From assembly GCA_947461795.1 (NCBI GenBank), contig CANHMG010000007.1, positions 1 through 49,038 on the forward strand: 49,038 nucleotides of DNA, read 5' to 3'. The stretch's first letter is position 1; each line of letters opens with the position of its first letter. The stretch comes from Flavobacteriaceae bacterium. GTDB lineage: Bacteria; Bacteroidota; Bacteroidia; Flavobacteriales; Flavobacteriaceae. Under the pieces are notes generated by a model, which worked only from the letters and a program-made list of their open reading frames with translations, ran no database searches and had not been told where the DNA came from. This document shows, one piece after another, positions 26,964-35,285 of the stretch. The translations under genes and the position numbers were made by a program.

Positions 26964-28310
26964 CTAAATCCCCAAATAATTACTCGGACTAATCGCCAAC
27001 AATTCCTTCTTGATCGCTTTCGAAACGTCTAAAGTTTCAATAAAGTCGTGAATCGCTTTTTTGTCGATGGTGGTGTTGGTTCGCGTCAAACCCTTCAACG
27101 CTTCATACGGATTCGGATAACCTTCACGACGTAAAATCGTTTGAATGGCTTCGGCAACTACCGCCCAGTTTTTGTCTAAATCTTCCGCAATTTTAGATTT
27201 GTTTAATAGTAGTTTGTCTAATCCTTTCAAGGTCGATTCAAACGCAATCAACGTATGTCCGAACGGCACGCCAATGTTTCTCAAAACCGTACTATCCGTC
27301 AAATCACGTTGCAATCGAGACAGTGGCAATTTCGCAGCAAGATGTTCGAAAATCGCATTGGCGATTCCTAAGTTTCCTTCTGAATTTTCAAAGTCGATGG
27401 GATTGACTTTATGTGGCATCGCCGATGAACCAATCTCTCCAGCTTTGATTTTTTGTTTGAAATAATCCATCGACACATACGTCCAAATGTCACGATCTAA
27501 ATCGATGATGATGGTGTTAATTCGCTTTAACGCATCGAAAAAAGCCGCAAAATGATCGTAATGTTCTATTTGTGTCGTAGGAAAAGAATGATGCAAACCC
27601 AACGTGCTTTCTACGAAATCGTTTCCGAATTTTCGCCAATCCACTTCTGGATACGCCACATGATGTGCGTTGTAATTCCCAGTAGCACCACCAAATTTAG
27701 CTGCAAATGGCACGTTGAATAACAAACGCATTTGTTCTTCCAAACGTTCTACAAAAACGGCAATTTCTTTCCCCAATCGAGTAGGAGAAGCAGGTTGCCC
27801 GTGGGTTCGAGCCAATAGAGGAATGTCGCTCCATTCGTCACTCAAATCCTTCAATTTGCTTACCAAAGCAATCAACGATTTTAAATAGACCTCCTGAAAT
27901 GCCTCTTTGGTCGATAATGGAATCGCAGTGTTATTAATATCTTGAGAAGTTAGTCCAAAATGAATGAATTCTTTATACGCTTCTAATCCCAACGCATCAA
28001 ATTTGTTTTTGATGAAATACTCCACTGCTTTTACATCGTGGTTGGTAACTTTTTCGGTTTCTTTAATTACTTGTGCGTCCTCACTAGTGAAATTCAAATA
28101 CAAATTTCGCAACAATTCAAAAGCACCCACATGAATTCCTTTGAGTTGAGGCAACGGCAATTCACATAGCGCGATGAAGTATTCAATTTCCACCAAAACA
28201 CGGTATTTAATTAAGGCTTCTTCTGAAAAATATTTAGAAAGAGATTCAGTTTTATTACGGTATCTACCATCAATAGGTGATACGGCGTTGAGTTCGTGTA
28301 GCGGATTCAT
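26964..28310 (-). CDS. purB: Adenylosuccinate lyase
   Basis: SPIDGRYR start region, TSQDINNTA, HGQPASPTRLGKE, GSSAMPHKVNPIDFENSEGN signature. Confidence 0.97.
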   Translation of the reverse strand: MNPLHELNAVSPIDGRYRNKTESLSKYFSEEALIKYRVLVEIEYFIALCELPLPQLKGIHVGAFELLRNLYLNFTSEDAQVIKETEKVTNHDVKAVEYFIKNKFDALGLEAYKEFIHFGLTSQDINNTAIPLSTKEAFQEVYLKSLIALVSKLKDLSDEWSDIPLLARTHGQPASPTRLGKEIAVFVERLEEQMRLLFNVPFAAKFGGATGNYNAHHVAYPEVDWRKFGNDFVESTLGLHHSFPTTQIEHYDHFAAFFDALKRINTIIIDLDRDIWTYVSMDYFKQKIKAGEIGSSAMPHKVNPIDFENSEGNLGIANAIFEHLAAKLPLSRLQRDLTDSTVLRNIGVPFGHTLIAFESTLKGLDKLLLNKSKIAEDLDKNWAVVAEAIQTILRREGYPNPYEALKGLTRTNTTIDKKAIHDFIETLDVSKAIKKELLAISPSNYLGI

Positions 28311-28418
28311 TGTAGTCGTTGTGTTGTTTTTGAAAGCCCAAAGATAAAGAGAATTATCGGGAAATGAATTTTAGATTTTCAATTTTTAAGGAGCTGATTG
28401 CTTCGTCTGTTCGCTCTT

Positions 28419-28500
28419 TAGGAGCACGGGTCCCGCTATCCGCTATATCTTTTGCTGGCTAAAGAAGCCAGCAAAAGGATGCCGCTGTTATCGGGGCTAG
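28419..28500 (-). repeat. Dispersed hairpin repeat, copy 3 (reverse orientation)
   Basis: taggagcacgggtcccgctatccgctatatCTTTTGCTGGCTaaagaAGCCAGCAAAAGgatgccgctgttatcggggctag; perfect 12-bp apical stem. Confidence 0.88.
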
Positions 28501-28520
28501 AGAAACAAACAACCCTCAAC

Positions 28521-29210
28521 TCATACCAACTTCCCCAACTCTTTCGCTACGATTTCCATTCCCTTAGAACCTGTAGTTGCAATCACTTTAAGATTTGCTA
28601 GGTTGGGAATCGTCGTTGGATTAGGATCGATATAATAGATTGGAATATTTTCCTTGACATAATGCATCAGCCCAGCGGCTGGATAAACTTGAAGTGAGGT
28701 TCCAATGATAATTAGAATGTCTGCCTTTTGAACCAATTCTACGGCTTCGTCGAGTGCAGGAACCGCTTCGCCAAACCACACAATATGAGGTCGTAATTGA
28801 TGACCGTGGCTATCTTTGTCGCCCCATAGCAAATCATGTTCCCAGTGCAGAATGTCATTTTCATTGTTGTCGCTACGGACTTTAAAAAGTTCACCATGCA
28901 AATGCAATACGCTGCTACTTCCAGCTTGTTCGTGAAGGTTATCGACGTTTTGAGTGATGATTTGTACCTCGAAATGGTTTTCTAAATCGGCAAGAATTTG
29001 ATGTCCAAGATTGGGTTTTACTTCATGCAACTGACGTCGACGTTGATTGTAAAAATCGAGAACTAGTTCAGGGTTTTTTCTCCATCCTTCAGGCGTGGCA
29101 ACATCCAATACGTTGTGACCTTCCCACAATCCGTCGCTATCGCGAAACGTTTTGATTCCACTTTCTGCGGAGATACCGGCGCCTGATAGGATAACGAGTT
29201 TCTTTTTCAT
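28521..29210 (-). CDS. cobB: NAD-dependent deacylase (Sir2 family, CobB-like)
   Basis: LSGAGISAESGIKTFRDSDGLW, ITQNVDNLHEQAGS, LHGELFKVRS, RPHIVWFGEAVP, IIIGTSLQVYPAA. Confidence 0.95.
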   Translation of the reverse strand: MKKKLVILSGAGISAESGIKTFRDSDGLWEGHNVLDVATPEGWRKNPELVLDFYNQRRRQLHEVKPNLGHQILADLENHFEVQIITQNVDNLHEQAGSSSVLHLHGELFKVRSDNNENDILHWEHDLLWGDKDSHGHQLRPHIVWFGEAVPALDEAVELVQKADILIIIGTSLQVYPAAGLMHYVKENIPIYYIDPNPTTIPNLANLKVIATTGSKGMEIVAKELGKLV

Positions 29211-29228
29211 GAGATAAAGATAGGAATT

Positions 29229-29370
29229 TTAGACACGCTTCGCTTTGGATTATTAGACGCGGCTGCTCCTTTCAGAACATTCAATGATAAAGGTTACGAC
29301 TATAGTTCAGGGTTCAAATCTAAAAGCCCTTAGGGCTAGTCTATAGCGAAGCGTGTCCAAAGCGAAGCTT
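29229..29370. repeat. Inverted-repeat element between divergent genes
   Basis: AGACACGCTTCGCTTTGGA at left; AGCGAAGCGTGTCCAAAGCGAAGC at right. Confidence 0.6.
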
Positions 29371-29428
29371 TTCTAGCAGGCGCAGCGGTATCCAAAAAAA
29401 AACTATTTTTACCAAAATTAATTCTCCT

Positions 29429-30094
29429 ATGATTGACTTGGAATATTTAAATTATCTCGAGGGAATTTTAACGGATAATAGAAAAGAAAGATTTCTAAAC
29501 GTATTGGCAACAAGAACCAATCATTTTACGGTGGCTATTGAAGATGTTTTTCAACTGCACAATACGAGTGCGGTCATGCGAAGTTGTGAGGTTTTTGGTA
29601 TTCAACAATTGAATGTTGTAGAGGAGAAATTTGGAAAAAGCATCGACAAAGAAATTGCCATGGGTGCTCAGAAATGGGTAGACGTGAATCGCTTTGAAAG
29701 TATATCGGCCTGTATTGATAATCTAAAGTCAAAAGGCTATCAGATTATAGCCACAACGCCTCACGAAAAGGATTGTTTGTTAGATGATTTTGATATTTCG
29801 AAACCGTCAGCCTTATTTTTTGGAACAGAACGCGATGGACTGTCTCAAGAAGTGCTTGAACAAGCGGATGGATTTTTAAAAATACCGATGGTTGGTTTTA
29901 CGGAGAGTTTGAATATATCGGTTTCGGCGGCTATTATTATTCAGAATTTAATGAGCAGATTGCATAAATCGGATATTGTATGGCAATTGAGCGACCATGA
30001 AATTTTAGAAAAAAGATTGGATTGGGCTCGAAAAACTATCAAAGACATTAAGCGTATTGAGGCGCGGTATTTTGAAGAGAAAGCTGCTAAGTAA
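29429..30094 (+). CDS. trmH: TrmH-family RNA 2'-O-ribose methyltransferase
   Basis: HNTSAVMRSCEVFGIQQLNVVE, LFFGTERDGLSQEVLEQAD, IPMVGFTESLNISVSAAIII SPOUT knot motifs. Confidence 0.93.
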   Translation: MIDLEYLNYLEGILTDNRKERFLNVLATRTNHFTVAIEDVFQLHNTSAVMRSCEVFGIQQLNVVEEKFGKSIDKEIAMGAQKWVDVNRFESISACIDNLKSKGYQIIATTPHEKDCLLDDFDISKPSALFFGTERDGLSQEVLEQADGFLKIPMVGFTESLNISVSAAIIIQNLMSRLHKSDIVWQLSDHEILEKRLDWARKTIKDIKRIEARYFEEKAAK

Positions 30095-30139
30095 CTAAGG
30101 TTCTGAGTTGCTGAGTTCGTTCAGCGTATGCGGAAACCC

Positions 30140-30247
30140 TAGCCCCGATTGCAGCGGTTATCCTTTTGTGCTGCAGATATGCCCCTCGACTGCGCTCGGG
30201 GTGACAAGCACAAAAGATAATAGCGTAAAGCGGGAAATAGCTCTTAA
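30140..30247 (+). repeat. Dispersed hairpin repeat, copy 4, with a REP-like palindrome in its apical loop
   Basis: tagccccgattgcagcggttatCCTTTTGTGCT...cccctcgactgcgctcggggtgacaAGCACAAAAGataatagcgtaaagcgggaaatagctctt. Confidence 0.87.
30182..30206 (+). repeat. REP-like palindrome R6
   Basis: CCCCTCGACTGCGCTCGGGGTGACA; same family as R1-R5 at 3758-4281. Confidence 0.85.
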
Positions 30248-30284
30248 AAAAACTTAGCAACTCAGCGACATAGTAACTCAGTAA

Positions 30285-31052
30285 CTATTTTTTCTTCAAA
30301 ATTTTATAATCTTCATAACAACCACTGATGGCGTCCATGATTTGAAGGTCGTTGGCGGTTTTGATGAAGGATTCTGAATAATTGCAATGGTCTAGAATTT
30401 CAGCAATTTCCTTTTTGTCGATACCTAAAAGTACGGCAAGAGTTTCTCGGTCGAATTTGGATTCGAGCAAATTTCGAACGGTTTCATCTTTTTTAATTTG
30501 TTTCAACCTTTTCAATTCTTTGCCTTTCTTGCCGAAAAAATTATACAATTTATCGGCGGGATTAAACATAGAACCTAGTATGTTTCCAAAGGCATTAGGA
30601 GCATATTCGCCAGCTTCATACCCTTGAGGAAGCCCAGAAATACTGTATCTATAATTGTTTGGAGAGGGAATTAATTTCGAATCGACTTCTAAATAACCCG
30701 TCAAATAATAAGGTTGAATAATGATTTCTTCTAAGGCGATTGCCTTTTCCGTCATTTGAATTTTGGTAGTTTTATTTTTTACCCAATCGTTGGTAACTTT
30801 AATTTTTAAGGTTTGGAATCCGATATAGGAAAGTAATAAAGTATCGCTAACACTGACATTAATTTCAAAAAAACCTTTTTCATCTGAAACTGCGCCTGTC
30901 ACTTTGTTTAAGTTGATGATGTTTACATTAGCAACTGGCAGATTGAAATTATCATTGGTAATAGTTCCTGTAACTTTTGAAACTTCTTCTTTATTTTGAG
31001 AAAAAGAAATTTGGGAGAGCAATAAAAAGAAGAAGACTACAAGATATCTCAT
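30285..31052 (-). CDS. Carboxypeptidase-like regulatory domain protein
   Basis: VTGTITNDNFNLPVANVNIINLNKVTGAVSDEKGFFEINVSVSDTLLLSYIGFQT. Confidence 0.88.
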   Translation of the reverse strand: MRYLVVFFFLLLSQISFSQNKEEVSKVTGTITNDNFNLPVANVNIINLNKVTGAVSDEKGFFEINVSVSDTLLLSYIGFQTLKIKVTNDWVKNKTTKIQMTEKAIALEEIIIQPYYLTGYLEVDSKLIPSPNNYRYSISGLPQGYEAGEYAPNAFGNILGSMFNPADKLYNFFGKKGKELKRLKQIKKDETVRNLLESKFDRETLAVLLGIDKKEIAEILDHCNYSESFIKTANDLQIMDAISGCYEDYKILKKK

Positions 31053-31139
31053 ATGGGATTTTAAAAGTTTAAAAGTAATAAAACGCCCTAAGATATTTTG
31101 TAGTCTTCCTTATTATTATAAGAAAATTAACAAAAAAGT

Positions 31140-33149
31140 TTAGCTTTTTCTTGGTCTTCTTTCTCTTGGAGTATCCGAAGAACCTTCGGAACGTCTTGGA
31201 GCTCTTTCTGAAAATCCTTCTGGTCTAGGAGCATCTGATCTTCTTGGAGCACGATCGGAAGAAAAACCACCTTCACGTCTAGGTGCAGATGAACCTCTTG
31301 ATTCGCTTCTTCCTCCAAAACCACCTTCACGAGACGCTCTGTCTGAAGAACCACCTTCTTTTCTAGGGCCAAAACCACCGCTTCTAGGAGCTGAGCTTCT
31401 GTCGCTTCTGAATCCGCCACCTGAATTTCTATCGCCGCCGAAACTTCTTCCACCGCCAGAATTTCTATCTCCGCCGAAACTTCTTCCGCCACCAGAACTT
31501 CTTCCGTTATGGTCACGTCTTCCACCACCGTCATTTTTAGAAATCTCCACATTGATACGTCTTCCTTCTAAAGTAACATTGTTTAATGTGTCCATTACTT
31601 TATCCGTAAATTCTGGGTCCGTATTAAAGAAAGAAAATCCTTCTTTGACATCTACTTTATAAACATCATCACGACCTAAATCTAAGGTTTCTTTTAGATA
31701 ATCTTTCAAAGTCATCCAATCGAAATTGTCTCTAGATCCGATGTTGACGAAATAACGCACGGCACCACCATTATTATTTTCTCTTGGTTCACGATCGTCT
31801 CTTTCGCGACGGTCGTTTCCAGAAGATTGAGAAGACAAATCACGTGTCTTTTTATAGTAATTGATAAAACGATTGAATTCAACCGATACCATTTTCTTAA
31901 TCAATTCTTCTTTAGACAATCCTTCTAAAACGTTATTAATTGCTGGAAGATAGTTGTCAATTTCGTGATCTACATCCGTGTCTTTAATCTTATTGGCTAA
32001 GTGCAATAATTGAATTTCGCAGATTTCAATTCCAGATGGAATTGTTTTCTCTTCAAATTTTTGTTTGATGATTCTTTCGATAGAAGAAATCTTACGTATT
32101 TCACTTTTAGTCACAATCACGATAGAAGTTCCTAATTTACCCGCACGACCAGTTCTTCCAGAACGGTGGTTGTAGGTTTCTATTTCGTCTGGCAATTGAT
32201 AGTTTACTACGTGTGTAATGTTGTCAACGTCAATTCCACGTGCAGCAACATCAGTTGCAACAAGCATTTGAATTTGTCTACCTCTAAAAGATTTCATGAC
32301 AGAATCACGTTGTGCTTGAGATAAATCTCCATGCAAAGCTGCTGCGTTATAACCATCTTCGATTAATTTTTCGGCTACTTGTTGTGTATCTCTTTTGGTT
32401 CTACAAAACACCACAGAAAAAATATCTGGATTTGCATCGGCTAAACGTTTTAGCGCTTCGTAACGATCTCTAGCATTTACCAAATAAAATTCGTGAGAAA
32501 CAGTAGCAGAACCTGAGTTCTTAGTTCCAACCGTAATTTCGATTGGATCGTGCATGAATTGTTTAGCGATACGCGAAACTTCTTGCGGCATTGTGGCTGA
32601 AAACAACCATGTGCTTTTTTCGTCTGGAGTTGTGGAAAGGATGTTTACGATGTCTTCGTAGAAACCCATGTTCAACATTTCATCCGCTTCATCCAATACG
32701 CAATAGTTAATCTGAGTAATATTGACCAAACCTCTATTGATCATGTCTTGCATTCTACCAGGAGTAGCTACAATAATTTGAGCACCTCTTTTGATGTCTC
32801 TGGCTTGATCGGTAATACTTGCGCCACCGTATACGGCAACTACATTAATTCCTTTTTCGTATTTCGAGTAATTTTTTATCTCGTTGGTAATTTGTAAGCA
32901 AAGCTCACGGGTCGGGGATAAAATTAACGCTTGTGTATTTCTATTGTCAGCATCAATTTTTTGGATAAGCGGAAAACCAAATGCAGCGGTTTTCCCAGTT
33001 CCTGTTTGGGCTAACGCTACTAAGTCTGTGTCTTGTTCCAATAGCATTGGAATCGCTTTCTCTTGTACTTCGGTCGGATTCTCAAATCCTAGATCGATAA
33101 TCGCACGTTGTAGCGATTCACTCAATCCTAATTGTTCAAATTTGTTCAT
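31140..33149 (-). CDS. DEAD/DEAH-box RNA helicase with DbpA-type RNA-binding domain and Arg/Gly/Ser-rich tail
   Basis: AQTGTGKTAAF, DEAD box VLDEADEML, SAT, HRSGRTGRAG; RNA-binding NIGSRDNFDWMTLKDYL; repetitive GGGRSFGGDRNSGGG tail. Confidence 0.95.
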   Translation of the reverse strand: MNKFEQLGLSESLQRAIIDLGFENPTEVQEKAIPMLLEQDTDLVALAQTGTGKTAAFGFPLIQKIDADNRNTQALILSPTRELCLQITNEIKNYSKYEKGINVVAVYGGASITDQARDIKRGAQIIVATPGRMQDMINRGLVNITQINYCVLDEADEMLNMGFYEDIVNILSTTPDEKSTWLFSATMPQEVSRIAKQFMHDPIEITVGTKNSGSATVSHEFYLVNARDRYEALKRLADANPDIFSVVFCRTKRDTQQVAEKLIEDGYNAAALHGDLSQAQRDSVMKSFRGRQIQMLVATDVAARGIDVDNITHVVNYQLPDEIETYNHRSGRTGRAGKLGTSIVIVTKSEIRKISSIERIIKQKFEEKTIPSGIEICEIQLLHLANKIKDTDVDHEIDNYLPAINNVLEGLSKEELIKKMVSVEFNRFINYYKKTRDLSSQSSGNDRRERDDREPRENNNGGAVRYFVNIGSRDNFDWMTLKDYLKETLDLGRDDVYKVDVKEGFSFFNTDPEFTDKVMDTLNNVTLEGRRINVEISKNDGGGRRDHNGRSSGGGRSFGGDRNSGGGRSFGGDRNSGGGFRSDRSSAPRSGGFGPRKEGGSSDRASREGGFGGRSESRGSSAPRREGGFSSDRAPRRSDAPRPEGFSERAPRRSEGSSDTPRERRPRKS

Positions 33150-33335
33150 TATTTATTTTTAAATTCGGTGCAAAAGTAAGGCGAATAAATGGAATAATCT
33201 AATGGAAAAATGAGATTTAGTATTTTATTAATTATTGAAAATCAATGAGATAAGATTATTATTTTGAATTCTGAATTTTGAATTTTGAATTTGGGGTTCA
33301 CTATGAAGTACTTGGAATTGATTTTTGATTTGAAA

Positions 33336-33920
33336 TCAATGTTCATAACTCAAAAAATCAAGGAGTTGTTTCGTTGCTTTTCCGCGATGGCTAATTTGCC
33401 CTTTTTGTTCGAGTGATAATTGTGCAAAGGTTTCTGAAAATCCATCAGGTTGAAAAATGGGATCGTAGCCAAAACCTTGATTTCCAATTTTTTCTAATAC
33501 GATTTTGCCATTAGCGATTCCAGTAAAAAGATGTTTCTTTCCGTTGAGGTTTAATGCAATTACGGTTTTGAATTGGGCATTTCTGTTGGATTGATTTTCC
33601 AGATTTTTCAGAAGTTTATCCATGTTGTCATTAGCGTTGCGTTGTTCGCCTGCATAGTGCGCCGAATCTACGCCCGGCTCGCTATGTAAAGCTTCTACTT
33701 CTAAGCCAGTATCGTCTGCAAAACAATTATAGCCATATTTTTCGGTGACGTAATTGGCCTTTTGAATGGCATTGCCTTCTATTGTTTCGGATGTTTCTGG
33801 GATTTCTTCCAAACAACCAATACTTTCTAGACTCATGATTTGAATTGAAGGCGGTAGCATCGATTGTACTTCTTTTATTTTATTAAGATTGTTGGTTGCG
33901 AAGACGATTTTAATTTCCAT
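33336..33920 (-). CDS. rdgB: Non-canonical purine NTP pyrophosphatase (RdgB/HAM1)
   Basis: VFATNNLNKIKEVQ, FADDTGLEVEAL, GVDSAHYAGE, GFGYDPIFQPDG, SHRGKA. Confidence 0.97.
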   Translation of the reverse strand: MEIKIVFATNNLNKIKEVQSMLPPSIQIMSLESIGCLEEIPETSETIEGNAIQKANYVTEKYGYNCFADDTGLEVEALHSEPGVDSAHYAGEQRNANDNMDKLLKNLENQSNRNAQFKTVIALNLNGKKHLFTGIANGKIVLEKIGNQGFGYDPIFQPDGFSETFAQLSLEQKGQISHRGKATKQLLDFLSYEH

Positions 33921-33950
33921 ATGAATTGGAATTAGTTAGTAGATACAATA

Positions 33951-33982
33951 AAAAAAGGTGCTTGGTTAAGAAGCACCTTTTA
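33951..33982. terminator. Terminator-type hairpin
   Basis: AAAAGGTGCTTggttaagAAGCACCTTTT. Confidence 0.75.
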
Positions 33983-34001
33983 GAAATTATTTAGTAAAGT
34001 A

Positions 34002-34928
34002 TTATTTCACGATTAATTTTCTTGTTACACCAATACTAGTTTTGATGAAATAGATTCCAGAGTGGAACGATTTTGTGTCTAAACTGTTAGTGTTTTTCGC
34101 TGTTAAAATCAATTTGCCTAAAGTATCGAATACTTCAATATCAAGCGTTTGATTGAAAGTTACGACTTCTTTGTTGGAAGGATTTGGAGACACTTTAAAA
34201 TCATTTGAATTGGCTTCAAATTGAGAAACGCCTAACGTAACATTACTAGTGATAGTTGCCATGTCAAAACGAACAGTTCCGCCTGTTCCTGCAGAATAAA
34301 CATTGGAAGAGCGTGAAGCAACATAATCACCAACAGTTGGATCAAAAGCGCTTACGATTTTGAATGCTACATTTGGATTGTTATCTAAAGCGGTTACTGT
34401 TGAAACATCTACAGTTCTTCCGTTATACCATGTATCTCCTGTTCCTGTTGGAGCTGGAGTAAAAGTAAAAGTTTGCGCTTCAACCCAATTAGGAATTGGA
34501 GCTCCATTATCGTCTGTATACATCACTACATAAGTATTGTTTGCAGAATTGCTTAAACGTTGTTCAAATTTAAAAACAATTCCAGCTTGTCCGACTGTAC
34601 TTATATTGAATTGAACACCTCTTAGTTTGTTATCTGTTCCTGTAGGAGCATAACCTGCAGTATTCCATCCATAATTTGGTGGGCTTAATGTTTCAGTTTC
34701 AATAGTTCCAACAGTTGTGTTTCCGGCAGCGAAAGTTGCTGTAGTTCCTCCAATTAACTCAGCGGTTCCAACTCCAACAGAAACTAAAGGGGAAGTTCCT
34801 CCTCCAGGAACATCAATAGCAGAAGCGCCATTAAAATTCCATTGTGCTATTGTAGCTTGTCCCCAAGAAGTGGTTGAAACCAATAAAGTAAGGGCGATAA
34901 TTTTTACTACATTGTAATTTGTCTTCAT
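34002..34928 (-). CDS. Secreted protein with T9SS type A sorting domain
   Basis: Signal peptide (LLVSTTSWGQ); C-terminal FKVSPNPSNKEVVTF...LDTKSFHSGIYFIKTSIGVTRKLIVK. Confidence 0.87.
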   Translation of the reverse strand: MKTNYNVVKIIALTLLVSTTSWGQATIAQWNFNGASAIDVPGGGTSPLVSVGVGTAELIGGTTATFAAGNTTVGTIETETLSPPNYGWNTAGYAPTGTDNKLRGVQFNISTVGQAGIVFKFEQRLSNSANNTYVVMYTDDNGAPIPNWVEAQTFTFTPAPTGTGDTWYNGRTVDVSTVTALDNNPNVAFKIVSAFDPTVGDYVASRSSNVYSAGTGGTVRFDMATITSNVTLGVSQFEANSNDFKVSPNPSNKEVVTFNQTLDIEVFDTLGKLILTAKNTNSLDTKSFHSGIYFIKTSIGVTRKLIVK

Positions 34929-35285
34929 AGTATACTCTTTTAAATTTTCGGCTAAATTATTAATAAAAATCGAAATGTAATTTATTTTCGATGTACTAGA
35001 TTATATATTACTATGAACAACTTTTTTAACAATTAATTGAATTGTAAAATCATACCCACTTTTTTTGCGATTTCAATTATAAAATCTATAAAAATTTGTT
35101 GATAACTGCTTTTTTTGATAATAAATTGAAATTATATTGCATGTTAAATTTTCGTTATCATCGATAAAATACCGATAAAACCGACTAACTATAAATGTTG
35201 ACAAAAATTAACAATTACTTCCTATAAACTACTTCCTTTCAGATAAATAATCTATATTTTTGTCGCAACTCAATTTTAATACTTT

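Noticed and set aside
31127-31552. 141-aa ORF rich in Glu/Val
   Set aside because: Out-of-frame reading of the repetitive helicase tail; the helicase frame is clearly the coding one.
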